Positions 1-4,804 of a stretch of 9,232 nucleotides of DNA are shown one piece after another (the first letter of the stretch is position 1; each line of letters starts with the position of its first letter). The notes beneath the pieces were generated by a model, which saw only the letters and a list, made by a program, of their open reading frames with translations, had not been told where the DNA came from and did no database searches. Location of the stretch: the NCBI GenBank assembly GCA_030263635.1, contig SZPI01000143.1:1-9232 (forward strand), read 5' to 3'. This stretch comes from Flexicrinis sp001567485 (lineage in GTDB: Bacteria > Chloroflexota > Anaerolineae > Aggregatilineales > Phototrophicaceae). The position numbers were made by a program, and so were the translations under genes.

Positions 1-1
1 G

Positions 2-41
2 GCCCTCACCCCCGGCCCCTCTCCCACAAGGGGGAGAGGGG
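2..41. repeat. Dispersed palindromic intergenic repeat (CCCTCACCCC...CCCTCTCCC/GGGAGAGGG)
   Basis: A GCCCTCACCCCCGG block (2-15) is followed by a perfect 10-bp inverted repeat, CCCCTCTCCC (16-25) with GGGAGAGGGG (32-41), around a 6-nt loop. Repeats of this wording are common between genes in Chloroflexota and several other GC-rich bacteria; that is recalled knowledge, not something this window can show. It lies downstream of the minus-strand operon. It could act as a transcript-end hairpin there, but no T-tract follows on either strand, so I do not call it a terminator. Confidence 0.6.
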
Positions 42-201
42 AGAAGGACGGGCGTGGTAGTGGGTAGGGTGTGATGGGCGAGCCGGCGGGGCGGCCCTAC
101 AAGGCCACCTCTGTGATCTCCCCGTTCTCTGTGTGCTCTGTGCCCGCTTTTTGCCCTTTCCTCACGACTCATCACTCGTCACTCATCACTTCGAGAAGCC
201 C
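42..201. other. Non-coding mosaic of short repeats
   Basis: No gene-like reading frame is visible here. The stretch holds a tandem CTCTGTG pair (127-133 and 136-142, 9-nt period) and two copies of ACTCATCACT (167-176 and 181-190) separated by CGTC. A GC-rich block containing a small GGCC/GGCC hairpin lies around 92-106. The CTCTGTG wording resembles the 'cacagagaacacagag' phrases found between genes in many environmental bacterial genomes. It looks like decayed dispersed repeats rather than a promoter, since the flanking operon reads toward it. Confidence 0.45.
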
Positions 202-212
202 TCACCCCCCGG
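198..212. repeat. Second copy of the CCCTCACCCC repeat, overlapping a gene end
   Basis: GCCCTCACCCCCCGG (198-212) repeats the block at 2-15 with one extra C. The TCA at 202-204 inside it is the reverse complement of the TGA stop of the propeller gene. The last two codons (Gly-Gly) and the stop of that protein are therefore written by the repeat, which suggests repeat sequence has replaced or trimmed the original 3' end. Confidence 0.6.
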
Positions 213-1287
213 CGGACGCGGGAACCCAACCCGGCAGGTAGGCGTTTGACGCGACTTCGTATAACGCGCCGGTCGCCATCTCGTAGACCCAGATGCCGGG
301 CTGACCGCCGCCATAGTCGAACCGCTGCACCACCAACATCGACCCGTCCGGACTGAACGACAGCGCCCCGTGGTTGAACGTATCGTCCACGATCAACGGC
401 GTCAGCGATTCCGATACGAGGTCGTAGAGGTACACCTGCTGCCCGCGTGTGCCGCGTTCGTCGGCCGCCGAGACGCCATCGTTGGACTGTCCATCAGGGA
501 ACAGGTCGCGCAGGGTATTGTCGACCAGTTCGGCGACGATCAACTGCGAGCGCACCGTGATCTCGCCGCCCATCACCAGCGTGGACGTGATGAGCGTTTC
601 GCCGTCGGGAGAGAGCGCGCCGGTCATGCCGTTGTCGGCCGGCACGAACTTGATCCGATCGGCTTCGTCGGCCGGGTTGAAATCGAACACCAGCACGCCG
701 CCCGCGGTCGACTCGTAGAACGCGAGCCGCCGGCCGTTGGCGCTCCATACCGGCTGACTGCCGGTCGTCTGGTTGTCGTTGAACAGCGGATAATCGCGCG
801 GCTGGCCGGTGTTCAGACCGTCGATGATGAAGATCTTCGGCACGCCCGAACCCGTCCCGAACGCCGGATCGTACGTGCGGCGCATGTAGGCAAGGGCCGA
901 ACCGTCCGGCTTCCATGCCGGCGTCGTGCAGTCGGCGTTGAGCGCCACGCAGTCGACCAACGTGCGGGTCGTGCCGTCGTACAGATCGACCAGCATCAGG
1001 TTGACGCGGCCGGTGGTCACGTCGCGTTCGGCATAGGCGATCCGCCGGCCATCAGGCGAGGCGGCGTAGTCGAACACCCCGCCGGGGCTGCGCGTAACCT
1101 GCGCCGCGCTGTCCGGATCGCCGGGGATCACCGTCCACACGTTCTGCGGGCCGCTGCTGGCGGGCGCCAAGTACGCCACGCGCAGCGGTTGATCGGGCGG
1201 GCGCAGCAGCAGCACCGACAGCGCAATCAAGCCGATGATGACCAGCGCGGCGATCAGGATCGTGAGGTCAAAGCGCGAGAGACGCAT
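202..1287 (-). CDS. Membrane-anchored TolB/WD40-like beta-propeller protein
   Basis: The product is about 361 residues. A short basic N-terminus (MRLSR) precedes one hydrophobic segment (about 8-28), which should act as an uncleaved signal anchor and place the rest outside the membrane. The remainder is beta-propeller: blade signatures of the (W/S)xPDGxxLAY type occur near residues 77-86 (SPDGRRIAYA), 125-134 (WKPDGSALAY), 181-190 (WSANGRRLAF), 226-232 (SPDGETL) and 312-318 (SPDGSML). Cys113 and Cys120 could form a disulfide. Such PD40/TolB-like propellers usually serve as protein-interaction platforms; no catalytic residues are evident. I chose the ATG at 1285-1287 because it lies 10 nt after the stop of the upstream gene; a longer in-frame extension to 1479 would overlap that gene with non-protein-like, Arg/Ser-rich sequence. 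It is the last gene of a three-gene operon. One blade (about 265-285) looks short. The specific function is unknown. Confidence 0.8.
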   Translation of the reverse strand: MRLSRFDLTILIAALVIIGLIALSVLLLRPPDQPLRVAYLAPASSGPQNVWTVIPGDPDSAAQVTRSPGGVFDYAASPDGRRIAYAERDVTTGRVNLMLVDLYDGTTRTLVDCVALNADCTTPAWKPDGSALAYMRRTYDPAFGTGSGVPKIFIIDGLNTGQPRDYPLFNDNQTTGSQPVWSANGRRLAFYESTAGGVLVFDFNPADEADRIKFVPADNGMTGALSPDGETLITSTLVMGGEITVRSQLIVAELVDNTLRDLFPDGQSNDGVSAADERGTRGQQVYLYDLVSESLTPLIVDDTFNHGALSFSPDGSMLVVQRFDYGGGQPGIWVYEMATGALYEVASNAYLPGWVPASAGG

Positions 1288-1297
1288 CAAGTCTTGC

Positions 1298-2050
1298 TTA
1301 CGGGTAGAGGTACGGGTGTGCCGGCGCTTCGACCGGCGTGATCTGCGCGACGTGCAGCACGGGCGTCTGCTGGCCGAGGAAGTCGCCGGCTTGGAACTCA
1401 CCCGCGACCTCCACCCATGTCCCGTCCTCAAGCACGCCGGCGCTTGCATCGTATGCCGGCAGGCCCAACGCCGAGGCATCCGCGACGCAGCAGCTTACCG
1501 TGAAACGCGCGACCATGAAGGTGTTGGGGGGATAGTCCGGCTCGGTATAGACGAAGCCAAGCACCTTCGCCTGCTGACCGTTGAACGCCGACGGCGACGG
1601 CTCGCTGGCGAACGCGCGCGACCAGTCGAGGATGTCGCGGTCGAGCGGCGATTTGCTGACCAGCGCGATCTCTGCGGCGCTGTAGCTGGCCGCGCCAACG
1701 CGGATCGACCCATTGATCGCATCGACACCCAACGGACGCGACGGAATCAGCGTTCCCAACACCAGCGGCGTCGCCAGCATCAGCAGCATCGACAGGCTCG
1801 TGCGCGAATGGCCGAACGCGCTGGTGCGTGGGCCGCCGCGCAGCGCTAACAGGGCCGCCGCGCCTCCAATCGCAAACAATATGGCCGCCACGTAACTCAG
1901 CCACGCAAAGCGCGCGTTGATGTAGTTGGTCAAGCTGCCGCTGACGATGGTATAGGCGAAATACGCCGCCAACCCGAACAGCAGCGCGGCCTTCGCGATA
2001 GTCACGGCGCGGGATGGCGCGGGCGTCGAATACGGGAGGTTCGTGTGCAT
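1298..2050 (-). CDS. DUF1980/TIGR03943 (YcgQ-like) putative permease subunit
   Basis: The 250-residue product has three predicted membrane segments (about 17-37, 48-69 and 85-102) followed by a soluble, mostly beta domain. The family hallmark is clear: GFVYTEPDYPPNTFMVARF (165-183) and then SCCVADA (186-192) with a Cys-Cys pair at 187-188, and a closing strand TWVEVAGEF (211-219). In Bacillus subtilis the homologue ycgQ pairs with the permease ycgR under Zur control and is linked to metal limitation; the biochemical role is not established. Here it lies 6 nt after the permease stop, as expected for a subunit of the same complex. The vicinal cysteines may bind a soft metal (inference). The ATG at 2048-2050 is supported by a GAGGT ribosome-binding site ending 8 nt upstream. 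The product length is ordinary for the family and intact. Confidence 0.88.
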   Translation of the reverse strand: MHTNLPYSTPAPSRAVTIAKAALLFGLAAYFAYTIVSGSLTNYINARFAWLSYVAAILFAIGGAAALLALRGGPRTSAFGHSRTSLSMLLMLATPLVLGTLIPSRPLGVDAINGSIRVGAASYSAAEIALVSKSPLDRDILDWSRAFASEPSPSAFNGQQAKVLGFVYTEPDYPPNTFMVARFTVSCCVADASALGLPAYDASAGVLEDGTWVEVAGEFQAGDFLGQQTPVLHVAQITPVEAPAHPYLYP

Positions 2051-2056
2051 CGGCGC

Positions 2057-3001
2057 TTACCTCAGCAGCAGGTTCAACCAAACGCCAGCCAGCAGCGTCA
2101 GCAGAAACGGGATCAGGATCAAATAGGCGACGGCGCGGCGGCGGAACACACCGAGGAACATCAGCGTGCTCTTGACGTCGATCATCGGGCCGAAAGTCAG
2201 GAACGCGCTGATCGACCCCACCGTGAACGTCCCCGTAAACGCCAGCGCAAGGAACGCATCGACCGTGCTGCACACCGACAGCACGAACGCGATCGCCTGC
2301 ATGACGATCACCGACACGACCGCCCCGATCACCAGATAGCGGCCCATGTCGAACGTCTCGTCGACGCTGAACTGCGCGGCGCGGATCAGGCCAGGGCCGA
2401 GGCGCGGACGGTCGGTCACTTTCGCGCCGCTGCCGCCGGTGATCGGCGCGAGCGAGGCGGGCAGCAGCACTTCTTCAGGGCGGGCGGTCAGCGCGAACAC
2501 CAACCCCACGAGGATCGCGACGGCCGCCGTGATCGCAAACCGCGCGATCAGCAGCGGGCCGAACCCAAACGCGATGTACGTGCTGACCAGCACAATCGGG
2601 TTCATCACCGGCGCGGCCAGCAAGAACGCAACGCCGACCGGCATCGGCAGCCCTTTGGTGAACAGCCGCCGCGCGACCGGCACGACGCCGCATTCGCACA
2701 CCGGGAACGCGAAGCCCATGAACGCTCCGACGAACGGCGCGGCCAACCGGCTGCGTGGCAGCCAGCGCACGATGTCCTCGCGGCTGACGAACACTTCCAG
2801 CAGGCCGGAGACCGCCGTGCCAAGCAGCAGGAACGGCGCGGCCTCGATGAAGATGCCGAGGAATCGGGTGGCGAAGATGCCGAGCGTCACGGCCGGGTCG
2901 CCGCGTGTGAGCAGCAGGGCGGCGATGCCGATCAAGAGGGCTGTCGTAAACGCGGGGCCGAGCCAGCGGCGCGCGGGCGGATGAGCAGCAGACGACGTCA
3001 T
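2057..3001 (-). CDS. YraQ/ArsP-family (DUF318, YcgR-like) membrane permease
   Basis: The 314-residue polytopic membrane protein carries the family signature PVCECGVVPVARRL (100-113), with the Cys-x-Cys pair in a membrane segment. It is followed by AAPVMNPIVLVST (129-141), and later by CSTVDAF (244-250) and FGPMIDVKSTLMFLGVF (270-286). About eight hydrophobic segments are visible, split by a cytoplasmic-looking polar stretch at about 173-205. Characterised ArsP members export trivalent organoarsenicals using conserved cysteines, and Bacillus YcgR is Zur-regulated and associated with zinc homeostasis. The substrate here cannot be told from sequence. It is the first gene of the operon and stops 6 nt before its YcgQ-like partner. 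The start at 2999-3001 is the only plausible in-frame ATG before the first membrane helix, although its upstream sequence lacks a good Shine-Dalgarno site. I see no Zur-like palindrome upstream. Confidence 0.9.
   Translation of the reverse strand: MTSSAAHPPARRWLGPAFTTALLIGIAALLLTRGDPAVTLGIFATRFLGIFIEAAPFLLLGTAVSGLLEVFVSREDIVRWLPRSRLAAPFVGAFMGFAFPVCECGVVPVARRLFTKGLPMPVGVAFLLAAPVMNPIVLVSTYIAFGFGPLLIARFAITAAVAILVGLVFALTARPEEVLLPASLAPITGGSGAKVTDRPRLGPGLIRAAQFSVDETFDMGRYLVIGAVVSVIVMQAIAFVLSVCSTVDAFLALAFTGTFTVGSISAFLTFGPMIDVKSTLMFLGVFRRRAVAYLILIPFLLTLLAGVWLNLLLR
2059..2063 (-). promoter_or_regulatory. Ribosome-binding site of the YcgQ-like gene
   Basis: On the minus strand GAGGT sits 8 nt before the ATG at 2050-2048, and its last base is the first base of the permease TAA stop. 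This overlap points to translational coupling of the two membrane subunits. Confidence 0.65.
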
Positions 3002-3031
3002 GCCATGCGTTCTCTATGCATCATCGTCCGG

Positions 3032-3037
3032 ACTATA
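3032..3037 (-). promoter_or_regulatory. Candidate -10 box for the minus-strand operon
   Basis: TATAGT reads on the minus strand about 30 nt upstream of the permease start, giving an expected short leader. The hexamer matches five of six positions of TATAAT, but no convincing -35 lies 16-18 nt further up, so the call rests on one box. Confidence 0.35.
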
Positions 3038-3061
3038 GCACGGCAGGGGTCGGCGCTCTAG

Positions 3062-3218
3062 GGCCGCTCATCCGCCGACCGGCCGGCGTTGACTGGCGAC
3101 ACGCTGCAGGGTACCACTGCCGGCCAAACGAAGCGGATGGCGTGCCGCCTCAATGTGTGAGCTATCTCAATCTCGAATTAATGTTCACAGAGTGCGGGTG
3201 AGTACCCCGATTCTTTTC
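3062..3218. other. Divergent intergenic region with an operator-like AT-rich patch
   Basis: This is the non-coding space between the divergent permease operon and the S1 gene. Most of it is GC-rich and unremarkable. An AT-rich patch at 3149-3189 holds a direct repeat CTCAAT (3149-3154 and 3166-3171, 17 nt apart), an inverted repeat TGAG-CTAT-CTCA (3158-3169), and TGTGA (3156-3160) facing TCACA (3185-3189). Nested repeats of this kind next to two promoters suggest a regulator-binding site, but no known operator consensus fits. Confidence 0.3.
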
Positions 3219-3227
3219 TGATATACT
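3219..3227 (+). promoter_or_regulatory. Extended -10 promoter of the S1 gene
   Basis: TGATATACT matches the extended -10 pattern TGnTATAnT, with five of six positions in the hexamer (3222-3227). The hexamer 17 nt upstream (TGAGTA) is a poor -35, which is tolerable for an extended -10. Transcription would start near 3234, leaving a leader of about 115 nt. Confidence 0.55.
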
Positions 3228-3277
3228 GCTACCAAGGGTAAGTGGGCAAACTTCCATTGCGTCTACTCTGCGCACCG

Positions 3278-3336
3278 CCGGTTCACTAGCAGCCCGGGGA
3301 GAACCGGACGGAGCGTTGACCCTGTTGCTCCGGGCT
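3278..3336 (+). promoter_or_regulatory. Structured 5' leader of the S1 gene with competing stems
   Basis: Three perfect pairings are possible: stem A CCGGTTC (3278-3284) with GAACCGG (3301-3307); stem B CGGAGC (3309-3314) with GCTCCG (3327-3332); stem C AGCCCGG (3291-3297) with CCGGGCT (3330-3336). Stem C begins in the loop of stem A, so A plus C makes a pseudoknot, and C excludes B because they share 3330-3332. The structure ends 14 nt before the ATG at 3351. In gamma-proteobacteria S1 represses its own translation through a folded leader; a similar role here is inference. Confidence 0.4.
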
Positions 3337-3350
3337 TGAGTGTGCTGCAG

Positions 3351-4664
3351 ATGACTGATAACGGAATTGACTTTGAAAGCCTCATGCAGGATGAGGCGAC
3401 ATTCGCCCCGCTGGCCTTGCGCCGTGGGGAGATTCGCAACGCTATCATTCTCGAAATCCGCGAGCGCGAGATCATCGTCGATCTCAACGCCAAGCAAGAC
3501 GGAATTGTAAAGTCGGAGGACTTGGAACGGCTCGATCCAGAGTTCCGTTCCCAGCTCAAAGCCGGCGAGGAAGTCCCCGTCTACATCCTGAACCCGATGG
3601 ATCAGGACGGCAATCTGGTCGTCTCGATCAACATGGGGCTTCAGCGGTACGACTGGGAGAAGGCGCGCCAGTTGATGGAACGCGAAGAGGTCGACACAGT
3701 CCGCGTGATCGGCAGCAACCGTGGTGGTGTGCTGGTGCGTTGGAAGCGCCTTGAGGGGTTCATCCCGTCCTCGCACCTGACCAGTGTCAGCCTGTCCGGC
3801 GACCGGCGCGAAGCGGTCAACGATCTGAACGGCAAAGACTTGACCGTCAAGGTCATCGAAGTCGAACAGGATCGCCGCCGGCTGATCTTCAGCGAACGTG
3901 AAGCGCAGAAGGAATGGCGCGCGCAGCAGAAGGCCCGTCTGCTGGCCGAACTCAAGGAAGGCGATGTCGTCACCGGCACCGTCACCGGCCTGCGCGACTT
4001 CGGCGCGTTCGTCAACCTCGGCGGCGCGGACGGCCTGATCCATGTCAGCGAATTGGCGTGGCACCGCGTCGATCACCCGCGCGACGTGCTGAAGGTCGGT
4101 CAGGAGATCGAGGTGTTCGTGCTGTCGCTCGACCGCTCGACCAACCGCATCGCTCTAAGCCGCAAGCGTCTGCTGCCCGATCCGTGGTCGGACGCGTCTG
4201 AGCGTTATCACGAGGGCCAGCTCGTCGAGGGCACCGTCACCAATGTGGTCGACTTTGGCGCGTTCGTCGCGCTCGACAACGGCCTCGAAGGCCTGCTGCA
4301 CCTGAGCGAAATGGGCGACGGCAGCCTCAAGGAACCGCACAGCTATGTGCAGAAGGGCGACCGCCTGACCCTGCGCATCAGCCACCTTGAGCCGGAGAAG
4401 CGGCGCGTGGGCTTCACCCAGCGGTGGGGCGCGGACGCCGGGCTTCCGGGCGAAGTCCCGCCGGCAGTTGAGGTCGTGGAAGCGCCACCCGCCTCTGAGC
4501 TTGCGGCCGACGCCGTGCCGCCTGCGTCCGAACTGGCGGCCGAGGACGCCAGCGCGGAGGATGCGCAAGACAGCAGCGACGGCGGCGAAGACAGCAGCGC
4601 CGGCGATCTCAGCAGCGATGGCGGCGAAGGCAGCAGCGCCGACGGCGAGTCGAAGGACGAATAA
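3351..4664 (+). CDS. rpsA: Ribosomal protein S1-like, four S1 domains with acidic tail
   Basis: The 437-residue product has four S1 (OB-fold) RNA-binding domains at about 24-94, 113-183, 203-272 and 288-356. The third (GTVTGLRDFGAFVNL, then GLIHVSELAW, 209-237) and fourth (GTVTNVVDFGAFVAL, then GLLHLSEM, 294-321) match the canonical S1 core closely; the first two are more diverged, as is usual in bS1. Four-domain S1 proteins of about 380-480 residues are typical outside Proteobacteria. S1 binds mRNA at the 30S subunit and helps start translation on leaders with weak Shine-Dalgarno sites. Residues 360-437 form an unusual Ala/Ser/Asp/Glu-rich acidic tail with internal repeats. I chose the ATG at 3351; a TTG five codons earlier (3336) is in frame, and neither start has a good ribosome-binding site. 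Expression likely runs from the 3219-3227 promoter to the terminator at 4688-4718 as a single-gene unit. A more general S1-domain RNA-binding protein is the alternative. Confidence 0.85.
   Translation: MTDNGIDFESLMQDEATFAPLALRRGEIRNAIILEIREREIIVDLNAKQDGIVKSEDLERLDPEFRSQLKAGEEVPVYILNPMDQDGNLVVSINMGLQRYDWEKARQLMEREEVDTVRVIGSNRGGVLVRWKRLEGFIPSSHLTSVSLSGDRREAVNDLNGKDLTVKVIEVEQDRRRLIFSEREAQKEWRAQQKARLLAELKEGDVVTGTVTGLRDFGAFVNLGGADGLIHVSELAWHRVDHPRDVLKVGQEIEVFVLSLDRSTNRIALSRKRLLPDPWSDASERYHEGQLVEGTVTNVVDFGAFVALDNGLEGLLHLSEMGDGSLKEPHSYVQKGDRLTLRISHLEPEKRRVGFTQRWGADAGLPGEVPPAVEVVEAPPASELAADAVPPASELAAEDASAEDAQDSSDGGEDSSAGDLSSDGGEGSSADGESKDE
4485..4649 (+). repeat. Tandem repeats coding for the acidic tail of the S1 protein
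   Basis: Two in-frame repeat pairs lie in the 3' end of the S1 gene. A 33-nt pair (4485-4517 and 4518-4550) encodes PPASELAADAV and PPASELAAEDA. A 39-nt pair (4572-4610 and 4611-4649) encodes SSDGGEDSSAGDL and SSDGGEGSSADGE; its first 30 bases differ at only two positions. These look like recent slippage or unequal-crossover duplications in a disordered tail. Confidence 0.7.
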
Positions 4665-4687
4665 GCTCTGTCGCATCAGTAATGCAG

Positions 4688-4718
4688 CGGGGCGGATCGT
4701 GATGATCCGCCCCGTTTT
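4688..4718 (+). terminator. Rho-independent terminator after the S1 gene
   Basis: CGGGGCGGATC (4688-4698) pairs perfectly with GATCCGCCCCG (4704-4714) around a 5-nt loop, giving an 11-bp GC-rich stem followed at once by TTTT (4715-4718). It begins 24 nt after the S1 stop codon. Confidence 0.85.
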
Positions 4719-4761
4719 GATTCTGTACGGCGGATTAGACCCGACCGTCTCGCGTTTGCGC

Positions 4762-4767
4762 TATACT
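4762..4767 (+). promoter_or_regulatory. -10 box of the secreted-protein gene
   Basis: TATACT lies 37 nt upstream of the start codon and just past the terminator, so this gene has its own promoter. TAGACC (4736-4741) resembles a -35, but its 20-nt spacer is longer than usual, so only the -10 is well supported. Confidence 0.45.
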
Positions 4768-4787
4768 CAAAGAAGCCGATGATCCCC

Positions 4788-4794
4788 GGGGGGA
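4788..4794 (+). promoter_or_regulatory. Ribosome-binding site for the secreted protein
   Basis: GGGGGGA ends 10 nt before the ATG at 4805. This favours that ATG over the in-frame ATG eight codons later (4829), which would shorten the signal peptide n-region. Confidence 0.45.
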
Positions 4795-4804
4795 CTTAAG
4801 CACC

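Noticed and set aside
1..201. CRISPR array or tandem satellite
   Set aside because: Repeats are short, of several unrelated kinds, and have no regular spacer length.
370..1341. Long plus-strand frame opposite the propeller gene
   Set aside because: His/Arg/Val-rich antisense overprint typical of GC-rich DNA; no domain or start signal, while the minus strand encodes clear propeller motifs.
1288..1479. N-terminal extension of the propeller gene into the upstream gene
   Set aside because: The extra 64 residues are Arg/Ser-rich, overlap the conserved end of the DUF1980 gene in another frame, and sit before a clear signal-anchor start at 1287.
2045..3061. Plus-strand frame of 338 codons opposite the permease
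   Set aside because: Composed of RHQD-rich low-information sequence; a shadow of the membrane protein on the other strand.
3002..3350. Zur-type operator in front of the permease operon
   Set aside because: Looked for a TAATNATTA-like palindrome because Bacillus ycgRQ is Zur-regulated; none is present.
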